From assembly GCA_941918925.1 (NCBI GenBank), contig OW799237.1:109524515-109588514 (forward strand): 64,000 nt of DNA, in the 5' to 3' direction. This document shows, one piece after another, positions 1-10,327 of the stretch. The DNA is from Phyto melanocephala (lineage: Eukaryota > Arthropoda > Insecta > Diptera > Rhinophoridae). The translations under genes were made by a program, and so were the position numbers. The notes beneath the pieces are model-generated. The model saw nothing but the letters and a program-made list of their open reading frames with translations, ran no database searches and had not been told where the DNA came from. Each line of letters opens with the position of its first letter. Within the stretch, counting starts at the first letter, position 1.

Positions 1-1606
1 CCTTAAGCAGTTATTCCTGATTGCCACAGATTTATTAAAATTATTTTTTCTGTTTTTTTTTTGTTATTGAAATTGTTCTAAAATGATAATTATTTTTGTA
101 CTAAATATTGTGAAATTTAGTAGGGCCCATACACAACACCATAATAATTGTACAATCAAGTGACTGTGCCAGCTGATTGACCGTGTATGAGGTTGTGGAG
201 TGATTGTACCAACTGATGGTGCTTTATCAAAAATAGTTTGATATTTGATATCATGCTGGTAGATTTAGTCGTGTGTGGCAAAATTAGCTCATAAAAGTTA
301 AATCGTCAAGGCATAAACATTAAAAAATACATTTTAAATATAAATGCCAATTCATAGCCATTTCTTCATCCAAACACGTTTTTTTTTGCTCCTTATTCGT
401 TTTCGTTTTAGGATAATAGTAATAATAAGTGCAGCACAAATTTTTTCGTTATTCATTACAAACTTTTCCACACAATTTTTGGGTAAAATATTAATTTTAT
501 ACCACCATGCTGGTGTAGTGTGTGCTTAAAGCCTAATTGCACAAACACTTGATTTCACAATTTTATTTATTCTCGATTTCTTTACCAGTTTTATGATTCG
601 TATAAGTACGTTTGAAATTTTTAAATTGTATTAGAATCTCTTAACTACAAGTATAGAGAACTCGAACGTTCAAGAAAAATTTAAGTTTTGAGAATTTAGT
701 TGCGATTTTAAGGCTTATAAAACTTATTTACAGTTAGTTTTGTCTCAATATTTTTGGGAGAAGGCTTTAAGGGAAGGTAAATCAAATAAAAGATCAACAA
801 CTGTGAAATTTTGTAAGATATTTTCATTAAAATAAAACTTGTTTTTGTTGAATTTTACAATAAAAGTTAAAACCCAATTCCGAAAGAATCGATTGATGAC
901 AATAAGAATTCTTAGTGTTCGTTATTGTCCTATGCACAGTTAATTTTATGAAAATGAAACGCAGGCCTATGGACAGGCACTACTTACAATGCCCAATTAA
1001 ATGAGAAAATAATTATTATTTCACTCCTTTGGTATTATGGATTTCTACAAACCACGGTATAAACTCATAAAAACTTGTACTCGAGATCTACCATTTCATA
1101 GCCATATTGGGTCTACGGATGTCTTGAAGCTGAAAAAATACCGAAGATGTTATATTTCGGTGCTTATGTCTAAGTCAGTTTTAAACTTATTTCCTAGTTT
1201 TTATCTAGAATAGTTTCTGATACTATGGCTTACAATCTGGTGCCACTAAACCTTATGGTATTACAAAGTGTTTTTCTTTGTTTGTAGATTATGTTTAGCC
1301 TGATTTTACATTTTTGTATGTTGTATGTACATATGGAGGCTTCAAAAAGTTGATTTCAACGAACAGTTTGACAGACGAATATTGCTCTATCTAGTTTTCT
1401 ATTTTGAAGCTATTGAGTTTAAATTTAGGTTGAATATAGTAGAAATTATAATCAGAATGACAAAGCCACCACAGGAGAAGGGTGTATAAACCAGCAACTT
1501 CAGGATATTCCAATAAAGATATTTTAATTGATGACATTTTATTTGACCACATACATACATATATTCTCAATTTAATTATTATTTTAATTTCAAATATTTC
1601 ATGCAG
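1..1606 (+). other. Intron (or upstream intron part) of the GPCR gene
   Basis: No coding exon could be recognised here. The stretch is AT-rich and ends at the acceptor of the GPCR exon. Short open frames, such as 344-529, have no codon structure or recognisable protein. The segment around 1335-1486 is a decayed mini-me-type repeat, listed separately. Confidence 0.5.
1335..1486 (+). repeat. Decayed mini-me/DINE-1-like element fragment
   Basis: It retains degenerate versions of the right half of the window's commonest repeat: 'ggcttcaaaaagttgattt', a degenerate 'gacagac' unit, 'tagtagaaattataatcag', 'aatgacaaag' and a closing 'gaagggtgtataa'. The order matches the better copies (for example 9380-9576). 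The left half is not recognisable. It lies in the GPCR intron about 120 bp before the exon. Confidence 0.6.
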
Positions 1607-1928
1607 GCCACCAAAATGTGATCGACGTACAGATCGCACGACCATGCTTCTGGTTGCCGTTCTTATACTATTTCTTCTTACGGAATTCCCACAGGGTATT
1701 TTGGGCTTAATGTCTGGCATTTTGGAAAAGTGCTTCTTTAATGCCTGCTATCCACCCTTTGGCGAACTAATGGATTTACTGGCTCTCATAAATGCAGCAA
1801 TCGATTTCGTCTTATACGGTTTGATGTCGAAACAATTTCGCACAACTTTTAAGTCATTATTTATTAAAAGACGTTTTGGCAGCATTGAAATGACACGCAC
1901 CACACGTCTGACAACAACATGTGTATGA
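1607..1928 (+). CDS. Class A GPCR, myosuppressin/FMRFamide-receptor type, last coding exon (partial gene)
   Basis: This is the 3' terminal coding exon of a plasma-membrane neuropeptide receptor; earlier exons lie upstream of the window. The acceptor is ttcatgcag|G at 1606/1607 and the exon opens with the third base of a split codon. The 106 readable residues contain TM6 (LLVAVLILFLLTEFPQGILG, with the P of the TM6 kink), a short extracellular loop with two Cys, TM7 (LLALINAAIDFVLYGLMS, carrying a DFVLY form of the NPxxY motif), and a helix-8 start SKQFRTTF. The TEFPQG and LMS-x-QFR signatures are those I know from the insect myosuppressin-receptor group. A fly orphan receptor of this group next to BBS4 would fit conserved synteny, but that is from memory. 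The tail is Arg/Thr-rich and ends TTTCV before TGA at 1926-1928. The frame stays open for 43 more codons (see findings). Confidence 0.8.
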
Positions 1929-2161
1929 TTTCGTTCTAAACAGTTGCTTGCTGCCGGTGCAAATGTAGACCATACAACAGCTACAACTACAGCTACAACA
2001 AATACGAAGACACTAGTAACAAGCCCAATAAGAGTGGAAAGAACTACTACGAGTATGTAAAAAAACGTATGTGTGCATCGAAAACCACAGCAGCTAGAGA
2101 GGTAGTGGCAGTAACCTTGAAATTAAATTAAAACAGGAGTGTGATATAACTACATACATAC

Positions 2162-2758
2162 TTGGGGTGTTCACAAAGTATGTCATAATGTCATATTCTC
2201 AAAATTTTCTAAATTTTTAAATTGCTTTTTTTTATATAAATGCTTGAAACCGTTTAAGAATTTAAAAAAAAGAAATTAGACAGTACGATATTATAACATC
2301 CCAGCAAAAACTAGGTCATGACTTGCTCTTACTAAACAACATACTTTTCAATGACTACTACATATCATCTGTCTTACTAAGAAGAATTATAGTAATGACT
2401 TGCTTACAATTTCTTGTTGCGAAATTTGTTAGAAGTCATTCAAATACATAACTTTTTATAATTCTCGTTTAGTTTAAGACATTTATCGTATAAGTAATAA
2501 TGTTTTGGCAAAGCAGTTCATAAGCAAAGCACTTAATAAGCAAACTGATGACTTTCACTGATTTTTAAAATCCAAAATAACGTATCGTAGAATAATTAAA
2601 CCGAATTTTCGAACGCCTTCTGTAACCCATTACATCGCCGTGTTAAAATAATGGGTTATAGATGCCAAATTGTAAGTTGTGATGAACTGTTTTCTAGTAC
2701 TTGCAACTCATTATTTTGTAATGTGTTATTTTGCTGGGATGCTTTGTGAATACCCCAA
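2162..2758. mobile_element. TIR element with a second TIR pair inside
   Basis: The outer inverted repeat TTGGGGTGTTCACAAAG (2162-2178) pairs with its reverse complement at 2742-2758 with one mismatch. An inner pair, CATCCCAGCAAAA (from about 2298) and TTTTGCTGGGATG (ending about 2742), abuts the right outer arm. This reads as one non-autonomous element inside another, or as a single element with double subterminal repeats. No open frame or clear target duplication was found, so no superfamily is assigned. It sits in the probable 3' flank of the GPCR gene. Confidence 0.6.
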
Positions 2759-2830
2759 CCGTGTATATCATTTTCTAATTTTATTTTCTTTTATGAACTT
2801 TAATGGCTAAATCATATATTCTGTATGTTA

Positions 2831-2836
2831 AATAAA
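2831..2836 (+). terminator. Candidate poly(A) signal AATAAA of the GPCR gene
   Basis: This is an AATAAA hexamer 0.9 kb downstream of the GPCR stop and beyond a TIR element (2162-2758). In DNA this AT-rich the motif is common by chance, so the true cleavage site is uncertain. Confidence 0.25.
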
Positions 2837-2967
2837 ATTAATTAAGTTTAATATTTACTTTTTAAATTTATATAAAAACTATATTCTATGTGTATGTACA
2901 TAAGAACGAGTAGTTTTTCTACAAAAAAAGTAAAATAATTAGATTTTGATTTATTTTTATACACCAA

Positions 2968-3083
2968 CTGCCGTATTCATAAAAAAATATTTTAGGATTA
3001 TTGAGGGCTTATTTGACAACTTTCTGTACAACATCGATCAAATAGGGCTTCAATAAACCTAAAAATTGTTTTGAATACGGCAG
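2968..3083. mobile_element. Foldback MITE, 'CTGCCGTATTCATAAAAA' family, copy 1
   Basis: This 116-bp near-palindrome begins CTGCCGTATTCATAAAAA and ends with the matching reverse complement TTTTGAATACGGCAG. The arms continue inward through the 'gggcttatttga' / 'tcaaatagggctt' pairing around a short loop. Related copies lie at 12089-12201, 39675-39770 and 51570-51668. Confidence 0.75.
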
Positions 3084-3640
3084 TAAATACTTACACACGA
3101 TTTACACGATGATTTAAAAGTCACGACGTCATTTTTGAAGACCAGAAGGGCTGAGAAAAAAAAGTTATAGAAAAAACATTTTGTTTCCTGTTTTTAAAGA
3201 TTTTTTTTTTCAATTTCTCTTTACACTCATTTGCGATTCCTTGTTATACTTTATTATTATTTTTTTCTTTTTCTGAGTGACCAGTGCTTTAAAAAAAAAA
3301 AAAAGTAGGAAATCCATTAAAAAATAATATTTTTCAAAAAAAGTTAATTTTTTATAAAAATAAAAGTTTTAATGTCAAAATATTTTGCATTACTTATATT
3401 CATATTTGAATTAAAAACTTACGAGCGAGCAAATGAAAAATATTAAACGATAATAAGAAAAAAAAAATACAAAAACACATTATCAAAAAAAGACCATTTT
3501 ATAAATGAAAAGAGATTTTGGTTGATTCTTTAAAAGAGAATTGGAAAAAAAATTCACGATTTTAAATCATCGCCTGAATTGGGTGTTTTTGTTATAAGTA
3601 TTAAACGCATGTGGGAAATTATTAAAATTTAATGTTTTAT

Positions 3641-4003
3641 TAGTCCCCGTTTACACAGGAAAACATTTGGAAGGGAAACATCTGGATTTCTCTTTTGTAT
3701 TTTCCTTCGCGGTCATACAGGGAAACATTGTTTTCGGAAACATTCCAGTTTATATTTGTTTTTTTTATTTTTTTTATTATTTTTTTATTTTTATTCAAAC
3801 AAAGTCAAATATAAAACATAGAGAACAAAGCACGCCGAAAAGAAATAAAGCAAATGTCAAAAAGCATAGCAAATGTAAACAATAAGATTGAAAGCACAAA
3901 TTGTGCCTCCGAGAACGGCAAACAAATTTCATATTCTCTTCCCCACCCGTCCCGTTCAAACAAAATGTTTCCCTTCCAAATGTTTCTCAGTCTAAGTGGT
4001 GAC
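3641..4003. mobile_element. TIR element with 'ACATTTGGAAGGGAAACAT' arms
   Basis: The 19-base motif ACATTTGGAAGGGAAACAT at about 3663-3681 recurs exactly in reverse complement at about 3965-3983. Weaker similarity extends to the ends (tagtccccgtttacac against the reverse complement of ctaagtggtgactt). The length is about 360 bp. The interior is T-rich and carries no convincing gene. No target duplication could be fixed. Confidence 0.55.
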
Positions 4004-6573
4004 TTATATTTAAATTAAAAATTTTATGCAACAAATTGTGGCATATAATTGAATTTTGTAAATATTTTTATAATTTACAAATTTATTAAACATTACAAAA
4101 TCGTTAGTGTAAACAAATTTTGTTGAGATTTTAAACAATGATGTGTGTGCGTCCTTATGTCTGCTGACAAGAAAAAATGTTATTTAGAGGGCATTTACAT
4201 TATGCTTGATGCTGCAGTTGGATTATTGTATTTATCTGTGAGGGGTATAGAGTTGCCAACGGGGTAGTACATATGTAAGGCAGGTAATGAAAATATATGC
4301 TAAAATATTGTGACCAGTGATGGGAACTATTTTTCAACAAATCGCGCTAAATGTGGCAGCCAAAAATTCGCTAGGAAAAAGCTCGATTTTTTAACAAGTT
4401 CAAATTTAAGCGATAAATCGCTAACTTTACTTATAAATTTTAACTTTTGTTTAAAATTTTAGAGATAAACCGTTAAAATAGTTAAAATGTAGTAAAATAA
4501 AAGACAAAAATTTTCTTTTGTTATTGTTCTACTTTTTAAAATTTTCCTCAGACTTCACATCAATTAATTTTCTAAAGAGGACTCAAAACATAATATACAT
4601 ATATATTTTTTTTAATTTTTAGGCGTAACTGACATTATTAAAAAAAAAAAGTTTTTTTCAGCATGATCGCCTCATTGATACTGGACCAAATGTTTCGTTT
4701 TAGTTTACCCAATAAAAAACATTTTTTAAACCTTTTTATAATGAACCAAAAAAGTATTTTTTAAAAACACACACGTTGTTATTGCTAAGCACTTTTGAAA
4801 ATAATTTTTTGATTATTTTTCAATTCACTATAAATTATAATTACTTGTGTATGTACAACCTAATTTTCTTAGATGTGTTGCATTCCAACATTTTTATTTA
4901 TTGCGAACCATCTATGTTGACTTGAGCTGTTTTATCCGCACACGTTTTAGTCATCGTACCACTATGCTTATTTTGGTCTTCGCTATGATCTAATTTTCAA
5001 ATGATATTTGTCTGAAAATTTCACAAGAAAATTATAAGATCATTATTTACGTGAATTGTAAAAAAAAGTTTAAAAAGTTTAATTTCTCACTCATAGTTTT
5101 ATCTAAAATGCTTTAACGGCTCAACTCAAAAATTTGATTTTACGACTTACGCGGTCGCCCATGATGTGATGGTAGAATTTTACGGTTTTTCTACAGAATT
5201 TGGTTCGGAATATAAATATATAGTTAAGCACTAAGAAATTATGATTTTTGCAATTGAAATTCACACAAAGGAAAAGTTCGATTGACAGAACTAAATCATT
5301 CGATTGGCAATGAACTTGATTATCTGTATTTTAGGTGTAGGTGGGCAGGTAGGCTTGATTCTTTATTTAAATATTTTTTTCTTTAATTAAATCTCAGCTT
5401 TCAAACTTCATAGATAATTTATTTGTCTAGCTTAATATGATAAAAAAAATTAAATTATGTAACTTCAAACTGCGATTACCTGATGAATAAATTTTGTTTA
5501 AAAAATCTTCTTTATTTTAAGAAAATTTTTTTTTCAAAATCTAAATTTATAAGCTTGTGACATTTATTAATTATACACAATAGACAAAATGTAAATAATG
5601 TTAATAAAGAGTAAATATAATGGAGCTTCTTAAGAAAAACCATAAGTTTTTTGTATAAATTAAGTATACGCTTATGCAACATTTCTGAATACAGAATGTT
5701 CTACAAATACGTTTGTTTACACACTTTAAAACAGTATTATGTAATTTAAATACAGTAAAATAAATAAATTTATAAATTGAAATTAGTAGAATTAAAGAAT
5801 TTTAAGTATGTCTACATGTTATTGAGACACTCTGTAAATGTGTATAAAATTATATAAAATTTTTTTTTTATCGAATACACATAAGTAGCTAAATAAATGT
5901 TATTGAGACATTCATACATACATGCATGAATACAGTTTTAAATTAAATAAAAATCGAAACAAATCTATTGATAAATAAGTGCCATTTTCAAGGAGAACAA
6001 AAACACAAAATTAGGATGATAATAAATAAAATTTCTAAAAAATGTAAAAATCTTAAAACTACATTCATTATACAATTTGCTAACCCAAAAGACTTTAGGC
6101 ACACGTTAGAACAAAATTATTTATAAAACATTAAAATTGCCCCAAAAAAAAGGACGCAAAGAAATTGACAATTGCTAAATTGATACAGGATTGTAGTTCT
6201 TTTGTGAGCCCCGTAAAGAACTCTAAAATTATTGTTAGCAGTTTAAAACTCTTAACAACAATTTAACAATTGTCCAATGAATTTAAAATTAAGAATTTAA
6301 ATTAGTTAAAGTCCAAACAAAAAACATTTTTGAAATAGTTAAAACTATCAAATGTACAAAAAAGTTTATATTTAAATATATTGAACATAAGTATTTATGT
6401 GATTAATTACAAACAAAAAAAAAAGAAAGAAAGAAAAAAATAATAATAAATGTTGTTGTATTGCAAAAAAAAAACATGGGCATAAAAGATTAATTTTATT
6501 GAAACGTTAAAGGTTCCCCGCAAAACTAGTTAAATGAACTGCTATTACTGAGTATGTATACGTACTTTGCAAC
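4004..6573. other. Intergenic AT-rich DNA with no recognisable gene
   Basis: No splice-bounded coding frame was found on either strand. At 4315 there is a hAT-like terminus (CAGTGATGGGAAC) whose partner end I could not find, so it may be a solo end. Confidence 0.4.
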
Positions 6574-7672
6574 GTGTTTACTAGGGTGATCGACTCGGTT
6601 TTACAACCGGTGGAAAACCCGGTTTTTTCCTCTTTCAGCTAACGGTTTTTTCTAAATGTTGATGTTTCGAATATCGAATACACCGGTTTTTTTTTCCGAA
6701 AAAGTCGGTTTTTTTATTTTTTTAAATTTTTTTTCATATATCTTTGTAACCAATCGTACCATAGTATATTTAGTACGCGAAAAGTTTTCAAAAATCAGAA
6801 AATAAAAACTTTTAACTATTCTTTCATAATATTGTAAGAATTCTATTTGTTGTTTAAAAAACAAATGTAAAATAAGAAAAATAATTGATCTTTAATAATA
6901 TTTTTTATACGATATAAACCTTACGTTGAAAGTTAAAGGTAATTGAAGCATAAACTTAGCTGATCGATCACTTTTAGGTGTAAAATCTAGTTACAATAAA
7001 GAAAAACCAATAATCTTTACTTCCGGATCCTAATTTTAAATAATGACATTGAGTGTCTGTCAACTTAAATTTCAATTAAACCATCGAACAAACTAGTTTA
7101 TGCCTGCATTTGTAGGTCTGTCAGGGGTATAAGAAAGAATTTTTAAAATTAAATTTTAAAGATTTTTTCCCTAGTCTTTAAAATGTATTTCAAATTACAC
7201 AAATGATTTGAAACAAAATACGTTAGTGCATATTAGTTGCAAAAATCTATTCAACATTTTAAAAATGTACAGAAGGAGAAAAAAAATTATAACAGCCTTA
7301 TAAAAAGTCTTATTTATTTATGTATTAATTAGTTGTATTTATTTATTTTACTTGTAAAGAGTACCTTTTGTCCTTAAATTCTCTAATTGAAACCAAATTA
7401 GTCCACTTATTGTCAGTTATTGCGTAATTGTGCAGCCAAACGTATATAAATTGTAAAAATTTCATTTTTATATATAAATTTAATTATAATCTTTTTTAAA
7501 ATTATTTTTTTTAATTTTTTCTTTAAATATTATATTTGATATATTCGAACCGGTTAACCGGCTTTTTCACAATTTTCAAAAAAGCAACCAGTTTTTCTTA
7601 AATTTTAAATTTCAAACTATTTGAAAACCGGTTTCTTAAAAAAGTCGAATAATCGATCACCCTAGTGTTTAC
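6574..7672. mobile_element. Non-autonomous hAT-like element with 8-bp target duplication
   Basis: The element runs 6582-7664 and is flanked by identical 8-mers GTGTTTAC (6574-6581 and 7665-7672). Its terminal inverted repeats are TAGGGTGATCGA and TCGATCACCCTA. Subterminal regions on both sides are crowded with CCGGTTTTT and AACCGG motifs, a pattern expected of transposase-binding sites. An 8-bp duplication with a YAGGG-type terminus fits the hAT superfamily. The length is 1083 bp. The interior shows no transposase; the short open frame at 6652-6864 is a chance frame. A terminal fragment of the same family is at 17460-17580. Confidence 0.8.
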
Positions 7673-7809
7673 GAAACACATTTGTCCATCATGTTGTATA
7701 TTTTGAATGTTAATATACTACAAACAATTAAACCATAACAAAAATCGTGACAAAAAAATAAATAAAAGTAATAAATAATTAATAAAAAAAAAATATACTT
7801 TCCTGAAAA

Positions 7810-8450
7810 AAGCTCAAACCTATTCATAACGAAAGGAGTTATAGATCAAAATGAACGAAAATTTATATCGCACACTGTCTTCCTTGATCTATTTAAAATT
7901 AAAACCTTTATAAAACTAACAAAATTAGATGTACGATTCAGAAATTGCTTTTTGGTTTGTATTTGACAGAAAAATAAAGATAACACGCCCACTTTAACGC
8001 ACACCTCACACATAACGCTTTATTTTTAATGCATATAATTTCGCCATGGACAAAGATTTTGAAAGACTCAAGGACTCTATATTGAAATATCTAAGTTGAA
8101 TTTATTGGCAGACTCTACTTTGACATGCCTACTTAAACGCCCACCTATCACATAATTTACTGAAATTTAAAAGCTCATAAAACCGACATAAGTAGATGTA
8201 CGATGATGATGAAATTTCACTTATATAGCTGTCTGGTTAATTTAAATATGCCAATAGATGAATAATTCCAAAAAATGAATGTGACACGCCCACTTTAATT
8301 CCCACCTTCGATATCAGGCTTAATCATAAATTCATATTATTTGTATATCAACAAAATAGATATCTGACATGGTTTATTTAATATATAAATTTTAAAAGTA
8401 GAAGGTGCCTTGTACACACAAAGCTAATATTATTTATAACTAGCTCTGGG
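7810..8450 (+). repeat. Diverged Helitron-like repeat with 'cacgcccac' blocks
   Basis: Repeated blocks of the type 'acacgcccactttaacg' occur at about 7984, 8122 and 8283, each followed by 'ccacct...cacata' and 'cataaaaccgacat...agatgtacgat'. The same order reappears at 49905-50348 and 51245-51340. Blocks of this sort accompany DINE-1-type repeats in Drosophila; the assignment is by resemblance. No gene is present. Confidence 0.45.
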
Positions 8451-8823
8451 TATCAAATTACACTCTTCAGTTTCCGCAAAAGTAGGTACAACATTGTTGT
8501 AAAAAATAGTCAGTAGAATCCTTTCTAATGTAGAAATTCTTAATGTTTTATTGTAAAACTTAATTTAAGAAAGTAAATTAACAGTAAATCGAAGTTGCAC
8601 ACAGAAGGTAATAGTGTTTTCACACTCATGGTTTTAATAATAAATTCGGTTTTATGGTTAAAACCAATCATTAAAACCTGATTTTATAACACAATAAAAT
8701 TTCGTTAAAACCAAAACCTTTTCTGTTATGGTCTTAAGTGGGTTTAATGAAGTACAACCTTGTTTTCGGTGTACTAAATTTAGTACTAAAACGTTTCAAA
8801 TGTTACAAATAGCTCTTAATAAA

Positions 8824-9576
8824 ACAAGTAAAAGTGCTATATTCGGCCGTGCCGAATCTTATATACCCTTCACAACGTGTAGTCATGCAATAACAATTGT
8901 TTGTTTCACCACTCATCCCATATAAAATACGTGCATACGTACACGTTAGAATAAATGTGGCATCGAATCTCAGCTGAGCCAAAAAAAATTTATTTTATTT
9001 TATTTAATATATTATTTATATTTTATTATTTTTTTTATATTTTTTTTAAATTTTTTTAAAAAATTTTTTTAGAAAAATTTTTAAAAAATTTTTTTAAATT
9101 TTTTTTTAAATTTTTTTAAAATTTTTTTTTTGTAGTTTTTTTATTATTTTTAATATTTTTTTTTTTTTTGTAATTTTTTTTGTTTGGTATGTTTTTTACA
9201 TGTATGTATGTATGTATGTTGTTGTTGTAATTGTGAAAAAAACGAGGTGGTCGTGGTTTTTTGCTCATATCTCAGAAAGTTATGGGACGATTCTGCTGAA
9301 TTTCAATAGCGATTCATTCCTGGATATTTCCAAGAGATTGATACCATATACAGATCTGAGGAACATATAGTTGCTTCTAAAAGTTGATTTCAACCAACAC
9401 ACGGACAGACGGATAGACGGACAGACGGACAGACAGTCAGGGCTTAATCGACTCCTCTATTCATAAGCTTTCAGAAAATATATACTTTATGGGGTCGGAA
9501 ATGAAAATTGTAGAAATTACAAACGGAATGACAAAGCTATGTATACCCTTGTGCACCACAGGTGAAGGGTATAAAA
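8824..9576 (+). mobile_element. Mini-me/DINE-1-like element, complete-looking copy
   Basis: The head is acaagtaaaagtgctat followed by the palindrome ATTCGGCCGTGCCGAAT and 'cttatatacccttcacaacg'. Then come a T/A-rich centre, 'tgtatgtatgtatgtatgtt', the 'gaggtggtcgtgg' block, a (GGACAGAC)n tract at about 9390-9436, the core 'tatactttatggggtcgga' and the tail 'gaagggtataaaaa'. GTCY-type tracts next to a conserved 'ccgacc.cataaagtatata' core are the hallmark of mini-me/DINE-1 repeats in Drosophila. No protein is encoded; the open frame 9489-9728 is not a gene. Confidence 0.75.
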
Positions 9577-9757
9577 ATAGTTTAACAACTGAAATGAAAC
9601 AAACAAAACAAAAGCAATTGATTCAGCAGCAACAACATAAAAAAAGTATTTTTCCACCACTTTTCAACTATTTATTTACAGAAAATAAAATAATTTCTAT
9701 TTTGGAGCGCATTGTAAAAATGCCTTAGTGTTGTGTACAAACAAAAACAGCTGATAT

Positions 9758-9966
9758 ACCATGCCCCGGTGGACTAGTCAGCAGTGTGCTGATCTGCTAG
9801 TTTGGGTGTTGCAGGTTCGATTCCCGCCAGAGACTCTGAAATTTTCTGCTTTTTCTCTTTTCTTTTCTATTCTATTCTTACTTTTCTATTCAGGTATTAC
9901 AAACGGATCAATATAATGGACGCAAGTGAGCTGCACAACAGCTGCCTGTTCTACCTACCTACCTAA
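9758..9966 (+). mobile_element. tRNA-derived SINE
   Basis: This unit of about 210 bp starts with a tRNA-like head. The A-box-like TGGACTAGTCAGCAG is at about 9770-9784 and an exact B box GGTTCGATTCC at about 9813-9823, spacing expected of an internal RNA polymerase III promoter. The body is pyrimidine-rich (ttctcttttcttttctattc), continues with 'ggacgcaagtgagctgcac', and closes with a short CTAC tandem tail (ctacctacctaccta). It does not fold as a functional tRNA. It is nested in the Harbinger-like element. Confidence 0.6.
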
Positions 9967-10019
9967 AGTGTGTTAACCAAATATTTCATCAAAAGTAAAT
10001 ATTTAAAAGTACACAAGTA

Positions 10020-10327
10020 AAGGGTCCGCCAAATAACTGTTTTTTTTTTTTGAAAATGCTATAAAAGAAGTGTAGCTTCGGCTGTCTGGCACGTGCGCCG
10101 TCCTGTTGAAACCAAATGTTGCCAATATCCTCCTCTTCAATTCAAAAAATCGGCCAAAGTAATGTCGCAATATTTCCCAGTGTTGTTAAAGAGTATACTC
10201 AACCATATTTGTTCAGCGGAAGGATAAAACTAATTATCTGTCAAATCATTTTCATTGACATTAGCTAAGTGTTATCATTCACGAAATAAGCACTAGTTGA
10301 AAAAAAAACGTTAGATGGCGGACCCTA
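10020..10327. mobile_element. Internally deleted mariner-type element with transposase relic
   Basis: Inverted ends WAGGGTCCGCCA (10020-10031) and TGGCGGACCCTA (10316-10327) are flanked by TA on both sides, the duplication of IS630/Tc1/mariner elements. On the minus strand (about 10065-10190) a broken frame still reads IEEEDIGNIWFQQDGA, the region before and including the second catalytic Asp of mariner-type DDE transposases. The rest of the gene is gone. The total length is 308 bp. Confidence 0.7.
10065..10190 (-). pseudogene. Mariner-type transposase fragment
   Basis: The minus-strand frame contains EEEDIGNIWFQQDGA followed by diverged residues; the FQQDGA motif is diagnostic of DDE transposases of the mariner group. 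A stop precedes the readable stretch and the frame is lost after about 25 residues. It is a relic inside a 308-bp MITE and cannot encode a functional enzyme. Confidence 0.6.

Noticed and set aside
1929..2060. A tiny intron (1921-1943) that would bypass the UGA in the GPCR tail
   Set aside because: The GT-AG span would be about 20 nt, far below the size of fly introns. Readthrough, or a simple stop, is more plausible.
4315..4340. Possible hAT terminus CAGTGATGGGAAC
   Set aside because: No inverted partner end or duplication was found within several kilobases, so no element could be bounded.
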